The notes beneath the pieces were generated by a model. That model was not told where the DNA came from and did not search any database. It saw nothing but the letters and a program-made list of their open reading frames with translations. Below are positions 1 to 7,135 of a stretch of 13,787 nucleotides of DNA, piece after piece; positions within the stretch are counted from its first letter, which is position 1, and each line of letters opens with the position of its first letter. Made by a program: the position numbers and the translations under genes. The DNA comes from Holophaga sp. (GTDB lineage Bacteria > Acidobacteriota > Holophagae > Holophagales > Holophagaceae), in the NCBI GenBank assembly GCA_030691225.1, contig JAUYES010000807.1, forward strand, positions 1 to 13,787, in the 5' to 3' direction.

Positions 1-1
1 C

Positions 2-751
2 ACCCAAGAAGGCCGGGCCATTCGCGGTGCCTTCGTGCCCGAAGAGGGCTGGCTGCTGCTGGATGCGGATTACAGCCAGATCGAACTGCGCGTGGTGGCG
101 GCCTTAGCGCAGGATCCCATTTTGCTTGGTGCCTTCGAACGGGGGGAAGATATTCATCGCCGCACGGCTTCGGAAGTCATGGGCGTGCCCATGGAAGAGG
201 TGACGGCCGATCAGCGCAGCGCCGCCAAAACCGTGAATTTTGGCCTGCTCTATGGGCAGGGCGCCTTTGCGCTTGCGGCGCAGTTGGGCATCAGTCAGAA
301 GGAGGCCAAGGCCTTCATTGAACGCTATTTTGAACGCATGCCCAAGGTGGCCGCCTGGATCGAAGGCACCAAGGAAAAGGCCCTGCAGGAAGGTTTGGTG
401 CGCACGGCCTGGGGGCGCTTCCGGCCCATTCCAGAGCTGGAAAGTTCCAACAAACAATTCCAGGCTCAGGGCTTGCGCGTGGCCGTCAATACCGTGGTGC
501 AGGGCACCGCCGCCGATCTCATGCGGCGCGCCATGGTGCGTTTGCATCGGAGTCTTGCAGCCGAGAAGTTGCAGACCCGCATTCTGCTGCAGGTTCACGA
601 CGAACTGCTGCTGGAAGCGCCGCCCGAAGAAGTGGAACGGGCGTCCTTCCTGCTCAAGGAAGCCATGGAAGGGGCGGACGATCTTGGCCCCATCGGCGTG
701 AAGCTGGCGGCGGAAGTGCGTAGCGGATTGACGTGGTTGGCGGCTAAATAG
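2..751 (+). CDS. polA: DNA polymerase I, C-terminal part (5' end outside window)
   Basis: This is the last 249 codons of family A DNA polymerase I, which fills gaps and removes RNA primers in replication and repair. The frame is open from the window edge, so the 5'-nuclease, any 3'-5' exonuclease and most of the thumb lie upstream. The GTG at base 35 is an internal valine, not the start. All three polymerase motifs are present. Motif A is DADYSQIELR (about bases 62-91), with the first catalytic Asp. Motif B/O-helix reads RSAAKTVNFGLLYG (bases 215-256), with the nucleotide-binding Arg and Lys. Motif C is QVHDELLLEAP (about bases 590-622), with the second catalytic Asp. The protein ends at a TAG stop, at the usual family C-terminus. 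purD begins 58 bases later with its own strong ribosome site. Nothing in the visible part looks degenerate. Confidence 0.97.
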   Translation, partial: TQEGRAIRGAFVPEEGWLLLDADYSQIELRVVAALAQDPILLGAFERGEDIHRRTASEVMGVPMEEVTADQRSAAKTVNFGLLYGQGAFALAAQLGISQKEAKAFIERYFERMPKVAAWIEGTKEKALQEGLVRTAWGRFRPIPELESSNKQFQAQGLRVAVNTVVQGTAADLMRRAMVRLHRSLAAEKLQTRILLQVHDELLLEAPPEEVERASFLLKEAMEGADDLGPIGVKLAAEVRSGLTWLAAK

Positions 752-809
752 GACTCCAATCGCCCGGCCCGCCACCTCCTCGTCCATACTGGAGCCTGGA
801 GGTTGCTCG

Positions 810-2114
810 ATGAAGATCCTGCTCGTGGGTTCCGGGGGACGGGAACATGCCATCGCCTTGAAACTCAAAGCCAGTTCAATCCCGGTCGAGCTTTTTGCCG
901 CGCCGGGAAGTGATGCCATCGCCGGATTAGGCGTCTGCCTTCCCCTGGGCGTTGAGGATCTTCCAGGGCTAACGGCATGGTGTTTGGAGCAACGCCCCGA
1001 TCTCGTGGTGATTGGACCCGAGGTACCGCTGGTGGCGGGGTTGGCGGATGTGCTGCGTGCTCAGGGCCTTTCGGTGTTCGGTCACGATGCCGCCACCGCA
1101 CGCCTGGAGGGATCCAAGGCCTTTGCCAAGGCCTTCATGCAGCGTCACGGCATTCCTTGTGCCGCCAGTGATACCTATACCAATCTGGCGGAAGCCGAGG
1201 CGGCCATCCAAGCTTGGACCTACGGCTTTCCGATCGTGCTCAAGGCCGATGGTCTGGCAGCGGGGAAGGGCGTCGTGCTTGCCGTCAGCCGAGACGAAGC
1301 TCTGGATACTGTGCGTGCTTTCATGGGCGGGCAATTCGGCGATGCCTCTCGCACCGTCGTTTTGGAAGAGCCCTTGGTGGGCATGGAGCTTTCGCTGCAC
1401 GTGCTGGTGGATATCGACCGGGAGCATGCCCGCTACGCCATTCTCCCGCCCTGCCAGGATCACAAACGTATCTTCGAAGGCGATCAAGGCCCCAATACCG
1501 GCGGCATGGGTGCCTTTGGCCCCATCCCCTATTTGAGTCCTGAAGATCTAGAGCGACTGCGCACGGATCTGGTGGAACCCACCGTGCGGGGCTGTCAAAA
1601 GGATGGAATGGTGGCGCGGGGTGTGTTCTTCCTGGGGGTCATGTGGACTGCCAATGGCCCTGAATTGCTGGAATACAACGTGCGTTTCGGAGATCCGGAA
1701 ACCCAGGTCCTTATGCAGCTTTTGGATGAAGATCTGCCGACGCTGCTCATGGAAGTGGCCATAGGCGGCCTCGACCGGGAATCACTCCGGATTAAGGAGG
1801 GTTGCGCCATCACCGTGGTGCTCGCCGCCGAGGATTATCCCGAAGGCGCCAAAAAGGGCGTGGCCATCTCACTGAAGGACACGGATCTCACAGTGATTCA
1901 TGCGGGCACACGGCTGCAGGATGGCCACTGGCTCACCAATGGTGGTCGCGTGCTCAACCTCGTGACCCACGCACCGGATCTGGCCACTGCCAGAAAGCAG
2001 ATTGCAGCTGGTCTGGCATCTATTTCTTGGCCGGGCATGCAGGTGCGCAAAGACATCGGATTGAAGGCCCTGACCCATGCTCAGGCGGGGAAAACTGTGC
2101 GAGATGCGTGGTGA
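810..2114 (+). CDS. purD: Phosphoribosylamine-glycine ligase (GAR synthetase)
   Basis: This cytosolic ATP-grasp enzyme joins 5-phosphoribosylamine to glycine with ATP, the second step of de novo purine synthesis. The 434-residue length is normal for the family. The N-terminus has the signature GSGGREHA (residues 7-14). The ATP-grasp region contains [12 protein letters not shown], then the PurD signature around [13 protein letters not shown], then the metal- and ATP-binding segment [14 protein letters not shown]-terminal domain follows. The start is well supported: GGAGGT at 798-803 lies six bases before the ATG. The stop codon is two bases before the ATG of the phosphofructokinase gene, so the two are almost certainly cotranscribed and probably translationally coupled. 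No defect is visible. Confidence 0.98.
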   Translation: MKILLVGSGGREHAIALKLKASSIPVELFAAPGSDAIAGLGVCLPLGVEDLPGLTAWCLEQRPDLVVIGPEVPLVAGLADVLRAQGLSVFGHDAATARLEGSKAFAKAFMQRHGIPCAASDTYTNLAEAEAAIQAWTYGFPIVLKADGLAAGKGVVLAVSRDEALDTVRAFMGGQFGDASRTVVLEEPLVGMELSLHVLVDIDREHARYAILPPCQDHKRIFEGDQGPNTGGMGAFGPIPYLSPEDLERLRTDLVEPTVRGCQKDGMVARGVFFLGVMWTANGPELLEYNVRFGDPETQVLMQLLDEDLPTLLMEVAIGGLDRESLRIKEGCAITVVLAAEDYPEGAKKGVAISLKDTDLTVIHAGTRLQDGHWLTNGGRVLNLVTHAPDLATARKQIAAGLASISWPGMQVRKDIGLKALTHAQAGKTVRDAW

Positions 2115-2116
2115 CT

Positions 2117-3262
2117 ATGCGTATAGGAATCCTGACCGGCGGTGGCGATGTTCCGGGGCTCAATCCCTGCATCAAGACCCTGGTTTATGGCGCCGTGGAT
2201 ATGGGCATCGAAGTAGTCGGCATTCGACGCGGTTGGGCCGGGCTGCTGAATTACAACCCCGATAATCCAGGCTCTACACCCGGTTGCGTAATGGCGCTGG
2301 ATAAGCAGAACACGCGCACCATCGATCGCTCGGGTGGCACCTTTCTTCATACCAGCCGCATCGATCCAGCCCGTGTGCTGCCCCAAAGCATCCCGGACTT
2401 TTTGAAGAGCCCCACTGATGAACCGGGGCTGCGCGATCTCACGAGCCATGTATTGCGCAGCGTGGAAAGCCTTGGCCTGGATGCCATCGTGGCCTTGGGT
2501 GGCGATGGCACGCTTAATTTCGCCGAGCGCATGCACCAGGAAGGCGTGCCCATCATCGGCATTCCCAAGACCATGGATAACGATGTCTTTGGCACGGATT
2601 ACTGCATTGGCTTTTCAACTGCCGTGACTCGCAGCGTGGAATTTATTCACCAATTGCGCACCACTGCAGGCAGCCACGAGCGCATCGCCATCGTGGAGTT
2701 GTATGGCCGTCATTGCGGTGAAACCAGCCTGTTGGCATCCTATCTGGCCGGTGTCGACCGGGCCATCATCAGCGAAGTTCCCTTCGATATCGGACGCCTG
2801 GCGGATCTGGCGATGACCGATAAGCGCTCCAATCCCAGTAACTACGTGATGATCACCATGAGCGAAGGGGCCCGCATGGTGGGTTCCGGAACGGTGGGCA
2901 TGGGGGCCGACGATTACGGCACCGTGAAACTGGGTGGCATCGGTTTGCTCACGGGTGAAGCCCTGAAGCACATCACCGGCCATAACGTGATTTGCCAGCA
3001 GGTGTCCTACCTAATGCGTAGCGGTGCTCCGGATAGCCTTGATCTGATGGTGGCCGTGAATTTTGCCCATACCGCCATTGGCTTGTTGAAGCGGAAAGAG
3101 TGGGGCCGCATGGTGGCCCTGAAACAAGGCACCTATGCCAGCGTGCCCATCACCATGTTGAGCGAAGGGCAAAAACGCGTGGATGTGGATGAATTCTACG
3201 ATTCCGCCGAATACCGCCCCAAGGTGCGCCAGGTCGAGGGCAAACCGATGTTTTTGTACTAA
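2117..3262 (+). CDS. 6-phosphofructokinase, mixed-signature (group III-like) family
   Basis: This is a PFKA-superfamily enzyme of 381 residues that phosphorylates fructose 6-phosphate at C1 in glycolysis. The N-terminal phosphate loop reads [10 protein letters not shown] (residues 7-16). The phosphoryl-donor motif is GGDGT (128-132) and the catalytic-base motif is PKTMDND (150-156). The sugar-phosphate segment is ELYGRHCGE. In characterised relatives, Gly at the residue-131 position goes with ATP use and Asp with pyrophosphate use, while Lys at the residue-151 position is typical of pyrophosphate enzymes. Here Gly and Lys occur together, as in actinobacterial group III, plant and trypanosome ATP enzymes, so ATP is the likelier donor. 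I chose the ATG two bases after the purD stop. In-frame GTG codons at 2108 and 2111 are alternatives, and no strong ribosome site separates them, which fits translational coupling. Confidence 0.94.
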   Translation: MRIGILTGGGDVPGLNPCIKTLVYGAVDMGIEVVGIRRGWAGLLNYNPDNPGSTPGCVMALDKQNTRTIDRSGGTFLHTSRIDPARVLPQSIPDFLKSPTDEPGLRDLTSHVLRSVESLGLDAIVALGGDGTLNFAERMHQEGVPIIGIPKTMDNDVFGTDYCIGFSTAVTRSVEFIHQLRTTAGSHERIAIVELYGRHCGETSLLASYLAGVDRAIISEVPFDIGRLADLAMTDKRSNPSNYVMITMSEGARMVGSGTVGMGADDYGTVKLGGIGLLTGEALKHITGHNVICQQVSYLMRSGAPDSLDLMVAVNFAHTAIGLLKRKEWGRMVALKQGTYASVPITMLSEGQKRVDVDEFYDSAEYRPKVRQVEGKPMFLY

Positions 3263-3301
3263 CGCAAACGGATCGCTAACTTTTTTGGAGGGCTAGTACC
3301 C

Positions 3302-3889
3302 ATGACCGATTCTTCCTGGGATAACGGTGGTATTGCTCCGAAAAAGAAATCCTTTGGCACAGGGACCAAGGTGCTGCTCGGCTGTGGAATCGCCCTGCTT
3401 CTAGGGATTGTCACCTGCACGACCGTGGGCATAGTCTTCGGGAACATGATCAAAAAAGACCCTGAGGCCTTCGAGAAGCGCGTGGAGGGTTGGGCCAAGG
3501 GCTTCATCCAGAAGGACTGGGATCGTTTGCGCGCCCTGGTGGGCCAGTTGCAGACCGATGAGGGCACCCAGGCCGTTTACCAGTCCAACCCGGAGCTCCG
3601 AAATGCCTATGCCTCTGCTGAACAGTTCCTTGTGGCCGTTCAGGGCTGGCGGTCTCGGGTGGCACCGTTGCCCGCTGAGGTTCCCTCGGAAGAACATCGA
3701 AAGGGCCATCGTCGCCGATCAAAGGAAAGGCCTGCCGAGGATGCCTCGGCATCCGTGAGTGAGAAAAACTATTCGGTGAACCTCAACAAGGCCATGGGTA
3801 CCACCACCATCGGCTGCAAATATCCCAATGGCACGCGCCTTTCTGTGACCTTTGATGGGGAAAGGGTCAGCCGCATCGAGGTGGATTGA
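3302..3889 (+). CDS. Hypothetical single-pass membrane protein
   Basis: I do not recognise this 195-residue protein. A short polar N-terminus with three lysines (residues 14-16) precedes one hydrophobic segment at about 23-49, which fits an uncleaved signal anchor with the N-terminus in the cytoplasm and the rest outside. Residues 50-125 look like a helical, charged globular region. Residues 128-155 form a low-complexity Arg/Lys/Glu/Ser linker. The last 40 residues resemble a small beta-rich domain ending in a hydrophobic-charged alternation. The start is supported by GGAGGG at 3287-3292, nine bases before the ATG. It follows the phosphofructokinase gene by 39 bases and may belong to the same transcript, but nothing ties its role to glycolysis. 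The good ribosome site and normal codon use make it a likely real gene. Confidence 0.75.
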   Translation: MTDSSWDNGGIAPKKKSFGTGTKVLLGCGIALLLGIVTCTTVGIVFGNMIKKDPEAFEKRVEGWAKGFIQKDWDRLRALVGQLQTDEGTQAVYQSNPELRNAYASAEQFLVAVQGWRSRVAPLPAEVPSEEHRKGHRRRSKERPAEDASASVSEKNYSVNLNKAMGTTTIGCKYPNGTRLSVTFDGERVSRIEVD

Positions 3890-3955
3890 GTTATCTTGAT
3901 TTCAATCTTGGTGAAAAAATGGGCTTAACAAATCGTCGACAGACTGCTGGTAGCC

Positions 3956-5410
3956 ATGCGTTTCGATGAGCTGAGCCTGGGCCTAGAATCCGGAGGGACC
4001 GGGCCGCTCTATCGCCAGGTGGCGGATCGGATTACGGCCTCGATCCAGAGCGGAGGTCTATTGCCGGGCGCTCGGTTGCCGGGGCTGCGAGAGATGGCGA
4101 TGCGCTTTTCTGTGCACCCCAATACTGTTTTGGCGGCCATGCGAGATCTTGAGGCCCAGGGCTGGATCCACTCATTGGCGCGACGAGGTTTTTTCATCAA
4201 CGACACGCTGCCCGTGATTTCGGTGGAAGTTGGTCGTGAGCACCCACCGGAGTCCTCGGATGGTTTCGAGTTTCCCCATAACTTGGCCTCGATCACGAGT
4301 ACCAAGAACGTGAAGATGGATCTCTCCGATGGTGTCGCGGATGCGAGGCTGGCACCGGCCGAAGCGCTGGTTCGGGCCTACCACCGGGCGCTCAATATCA
4401 AAGGAACGGAGATCTTGAGTGCCGGGGATTTTAAAGGACATCCTCGCCTGCGAGAGGCTTTAGCGACCCATCTCGCTGCTCAGCGCGGTGTGGTTTTGAA
4501 TCCTGGGCAGATCTTGGTATTGCGCAGTACGTCCATGGTCATCAGCCTGATCGCGCAAACCCTTCTGGGGCCCCGTGGTGGGAATGTGGCCGTGGAGAAT
4601 CCGGGCAACCCCATGATTTGGGAAACCCTTCGGCAAGTATCCTCGGCGACCCTGCATCCTCTTCCCGTGGATAGCGAAGGCCTTCAGTCGGAAGGGCTTG
4701 AACGCCTGTTGGACCTGGGGCCAATTCAATTGCTGGTGCTTTCCCCCCAATGCCATTACCCAACGGGGGTGCGCCTTTCCGCCGCGCGCCGCGTTCGTAT
4801 TTTGGAGCTGTCGCGACAGCACCGCTTTCCCATTCTGGAATTGGATTCGGAGTACGATTTCCTGTGTGGTCCCGAGGGCCCGCCGCGGCCGATGGTGGCG
4901 GGGAATCAGGGCCAAGTCTTCTATGCTGGTAGCCTCTCGCGGCTGATGGCGCCGGGAGTGCGCGTGAGCTTTCTGGCCGTGCCCGATCATTTGGCCGACC
5001 CCATGGCCAAGGTGCGGCAGCGCATGGATTGGCAGGGCGATCCCATGCTGGAGTGGGCGGTTTCGGAACTCTTTCTGGATGGGGAGATCCTGCGCCATCT
5101 GCGTCGGGTTCGCAAAGCGAGTCAGGAGCGCCGGGATGCTCTGGAGGATGCCCTTCGCCATACGCTGGGCGATATCCTCAGTTTTGATCCCACGGCGGGC
5201 GCCATGGCCTTGTGGTTAAAGGGCATTGGAAGGCATGCGGATCCGAAAGTCTTCGAAGGATGGCTGCGAGCCTGTGGTTTCACGGGACTCAAGCTTCGGC
5301 CCGGGAATTTTTTCGAATTTCAGAATCGTGATTTGGCCGCGACCCGGTTGGGTTTTACCGCCTTTACGCCAGAGGAATTGCAGAAGGCCGTGGCGCTCAT
5401 GGCCAACTAG
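3956..5410 (+). CDS. MocR-like regulator: GntR winged helix plus aminotransferase-fold domain lacking the PLP lysine
   Basis: This 484-residue protein has the MocR architecture. Residues about 16-80 form a GntR-type winged helix-turn-helix (GPLYRQVADRI, then PGLREMAMRFSVHPNTV). The remainder is a fold-type I aminotransferase domain, which in characterised MocR proteins (GabR, PdxR, TauR) senses PLP or a PLP adduct. The active site is unusual. Where relatives carry the Schiff-base lysine in an SFSK motif, this protein reads SLSRLMAPGVRVSF, with Arg329 (codon CGG, 4940-4942). The usual HQ-P-T-G reads CHYPTG (266-271), and the usual EDDYDSEF reads ELDSEYDF (295-302). The carboxylate-binding Arg near the C-terminus is kept (RLGF, Arg464). 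The frame is uninterrupted on both sides, so these look like substitutions rather than a frameshift. The ribosome site before the ATG is weak. It is probably a DNA-binding regulator with altered or no PLP binding. The regulated gene may be the beta-helix protein downstream. Confidence 0.88.
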   Translation: MRFDELSLGLESGGTGPLYRQVADRITASIQSGGLLPGARLPGLREMAMRFSVHPNTVLAAMRDLEAQGWIHSLARRGFFINDTLPVISVEVGREHPPESSDGFEFPHNLASITSTKNVKMDLSDGVADARLAPAEALVRAYHRALNIKGTEILSAGDFKGHPRLREALATHLAAQRGVVLNPGQILVLRSTSMVISLIAQTLLGPRGGNVAVENPGNPMIWETLRQVSSATLHPLPVDSEGLQSEGLERLLDLGPIQLLVLSPQCHYPTGVRLSAARRVRILELSRQHRFPILELDSEYDFLCGPEGPPRPMVAGNQGQVFYAGSLSRLMAPGVRVSFLAVPDHLADPMAKVRQRMDWQGDPMLEWAVSELFLDGEILRHLRRVRKASQERRDALEDALRHTLGDILSFDPTAGAMALWLKGIGRHADPKVFEGWLRACGFTGLKLRPGNFFEFQNRDLAATRLGFTAFTPEELQKAVALMAN

Positions 5411-5416
5411 CCGGGC

Positions 5417-5447
5417 CTGTACCATACGGAAAATCTAAATCTGTACC
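5417..5447 (+). promoter_or_regulatory. Direct repeat CTGTACC x2, candidate MocR-type operator
   Basis: The heptamer CTGTACC occurs at 5417-5423 and again at 5441-5447, in the same orientation and 24 bases apart start to start. It lies in the 73-base gap between the MocR-like gene and the beta-helix gene. Known MocR regulators bind short direct repeats rather than palindromes, so the arrangement suits an operator for the adjacent regulator. I found no copy upstream of the regulator itself. No convincing -35/-10 pair could be assigned. This is inference from position and pattern. Confidence 0.4.
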
Positions 5448-5483
5448 TTTTCGCTACTGACAGCCGAAGCGAACCTTAGGCCC

Positions 5484-6818
5484 ATGATGAGAGATCTTCC
5501 CTCCTCCTGGAAGTCCACGCTTGGAACGGTGGCGTCCTTTGCTGGCCTCTTTGGCCTACTTAACTCCCTCGCCTGCAGTGTGAGTGAATACGACGCCAGA
5601 GAGGTCATCAATCAAGACGATGTCATCACTGAGATCCTCGAAGAAATGCCCCCTTCGCAGGTGCTGGATTCGGACTCGAACGCCAAGGTTGTTGCTTCGG
5701 CAATTACGATCCTCTTGGGAGCTGCGGCCCTGCTAAAGCCCTTGCTCGTTGCCTCGGCACTTCTGGTCACCCTTGCCTGCGGTGGAGCTGCCTCGGAAAC
5801 AACGGCTACCCTTCCGCCGCCGACGAATCCCCTGATTGGTCCTCTCGCCGGGAACCCTGATGGGCACTACCCGGTTCCACTTGAGGCCCGAGCCGAGGAT
5901 GTTTCTTCTCCAACCCATGTCATTGGCACCGGAACTCCCGAAAGCTGCACGGCGGAGGCCTTCATTCAGGCCGTGGCTCAGGGCGGGAAGATCACCTTCA
6001 ACGGCGGTTCCAAACCCTTCACCATCACCTTGAATCGTCCCGCCAAGGTGTTTAATGACAAGCCCGATATCGTGATCGATGGCGGTGGTTTGGTGACGAT
6101 CAGTGGTGGGGGAACCACGCGGATCCTCTACATGAATACCTGCGACCCGAACCAAGTGTGGACCACCAGTCATTGCCAGGATCAGGATCGCCCACGTTTG
6201 GCCTTGCAGAATCTGACTTTCGTAGACGGCAACTCCAAGAATGAAACGGTCTACGATGGGGGCGGCGCCATCTGGGTGCGAGGTGGTCGGTTCAAGGTCT
6301 TCAACTGTCGCTTCTTCAATAATGTTTGCGCGAGCGTTGGCCCTGATGTCGGCGGCGCCGCGATCCGAGTCTTCAGTCAGTACCAGGGCCTGCCGGTGTA
6401 TGTGGTGAATAGCACCTTCGGCGGCGCGCCGGGCTTTGGGAATACGGGTGCCAATGGGGGCGGCATCAGTAGCATCGGGGTGTCCTGGGCCATCTACAAC
6501 AGCTTGTTCTCCTACAATCGAGCCATTGGCAATGGCGCGAACCCCGCTCAGCCCGGAACCCCTGGCGGCGGCAGTGGTGGAGCGATTTATAACGATGGCA
6601 ACACCATGACGCTTTCTCTTTTTGGAACCCTCATCGAAGCCAACGAAGTGAACGCCCACGGGTCCGCCATCTTTTTCATCACGAACGACCATTCGGGCAC
6701 GCTGCACATCGAGGATTCCACGATTCGCAAAAACACCGGCGGGTCCTGGTACGAATTGCCCGGCATCTCGATGCACAGCGATACCAAACGGCAGATCATT
6801 AATTCCGTTATTCAGTAA
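5484..6818 (+). CDS. Predicted exported right-handed parallel beta-helix protein, start uncertain
   Basis: The C-terminal two thirds (about residues 165-444) have the look of a right-handed parallel beta-helix. There are repeated short strands with Asn/Gly turns: IDGGGLVTISGGG, LQNLTFVDGN, GGAIWVRGG, VVNSTFGG, GGAIYNDGN, LHIEDSTIRKN. This fold is used by surface adhesins, polymorphic outer-membrane proteins and polysaccharide-active enzymes. I see no pectate lyase or other catalytic signature. The N-terminus is odd: two hydrophobic stretches each end in Leu-Ala-Cys, at Cys32 and Cys99. The second (ALLVTLACGG) is followed by a Pro/Thr-rich linker, typical of a lipoprotein. The ribosome site before ATG 5484 is poor. 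A start near 5715 (TTG) or 5730 (CTG, with GGGAG at 5717-5721) would leave one normal signal peptide. The protein is probably exported; its function is unknown. Confidence 0.7.
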   Translation: MMRDLPSSWKSTLGTVASFAGLFGLLNSLACSVSEYDAREVINQDDVITEILEEMPPSQVLDSDSNAKVVASAITILLGAAALLKPLLVASALLVTLACGGAASETTATLPPPTNPLIGPLAGNPDGHYPVPLEARAEDVSSPTHVIGTGTPESCTAEAFIQAVAQGGKITFNGGSKPFTITLNRPAKVFNDKPDIVIDGGGLVTISGGGTTRILYMNTCDPNQVWTTSHCQDQDRPRLALQNLTFVDGNSKNETVYDGGGAIWVRGGRFKVFNCRFFNNVCASVGPDVGGAAIRVFSQYQGLPVYVVNSTFGGAPGFGNTGANGGGISSIGVSWAIYNSLFSYNRAIGNGANPAQPGTPGGGSGGAIYNDGNTMTLSLFGTLIEANEVNAHGSAIFFITNDHSGTLHIEDSTIRKNTGGSWYELPGISMHSDTKRQIINSVIQ

Positions 6819-6848
6819 TTAGGCGTTCCATGTCATCCGAAAAGATGA

Positions 6849-7080
6849 AACGCTAAGACGCTAAGACGCCAAGAAAAACACCAAATGCCCGCGCGGCAGG
6901 TCGCCGGATCCCGCTGTGCGGGATCTCCGCTGCTTTTGCAACGGATCGCATTTTTGGCCGGGAGACCGCTCCCAAGAAGGCGGGCTTCCGGCCGAAAATG
7001 CGACCAAGGCGACCCTTGGGAGGCTTCACTGCTTTTGCTTTTCTTGGCGAAGGCGCGAAGCACCGCTTGGTGTCTTGGCG
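6849..7080. repeat. Composite inverted-repeat element in the 6819-7135 intergenic region
   Basis: This 317-base gap holds nested palindromes and no credible gene. An outer 11-base pair of arms, CGCCAAGAAAA (about 6868-6878) and TTTTCTTGGCG (7039-7049), encloses two stem-loops. One is a perfect 8-bp hairpin, GATCCCGC/GCGGGATC (6907-6914 and 6918-6925, 3-base loop). The other is a 16-bp stem of TCGCATTTTTGGCCGG (6946-6961) with CCGGCCGAAAATGCGA (6988-7003), with a single T-G wobble. The left edge carries a tandem CTAAGACG repeat and the right edge a related TTGGTGTCTTGGCG. The design resembles dispersed palindromic or MITE-like intergenic repeats. It lies between the beta-helix gene stop and the tlyA stop, so its hairpins could also end transcription of both. 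Confidence 0.6.
6907..6925. terminator. Perfect 8-bp hairpin, possible bidirectional terminator
   Basis: GATCCCGC and its exact complement are separated by TGT, giving a stable GC-rich hairpin 89 bases after the beta-helix stop. It sits between convergent genes, a usual place for a terminator. No uridine run follows directly, so it may be only a part of the surrounding repeat element. Weak call. Confidence 0.3.
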
Positions 7081-7135
7081 GTCCAGTTCTTTTTTGTTAG
7101 CGTGCATCGTTGCGCAACAAGCGATACCACTCTAA

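Noticed and set aside
1802..2116. N-terminal extension of the phosphofructokinase into purD
   Set aside because: It is out of frame with the well-conserved purD end. The family N-terminus begins at the ATG at 2117.
4460..5161. A 233-residue minus-strand frame inside the MocR-like gene
   Set aside because: His/Gln/Arg-rich antisense translation with no family features. The sense frame has GntR and aminotransferase motifs.
5450..5473. Inverted repeat TTCGCT/AGCGAA before the beta-helix gene
   Set aside because: Six-base arms with a 12-base loop are expected by chance. The CTGTACC direct repeat is the stronger signal.
5733..6776. A 347-residue open frame on the minus strand opposite the beta-helix gene
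   Set aside because: Its translation is rich in Gly/Arg/Ala/Asp with no recognisable motif. The plus-strand frame has a clear repeat fold, so this is an antisense shadow.
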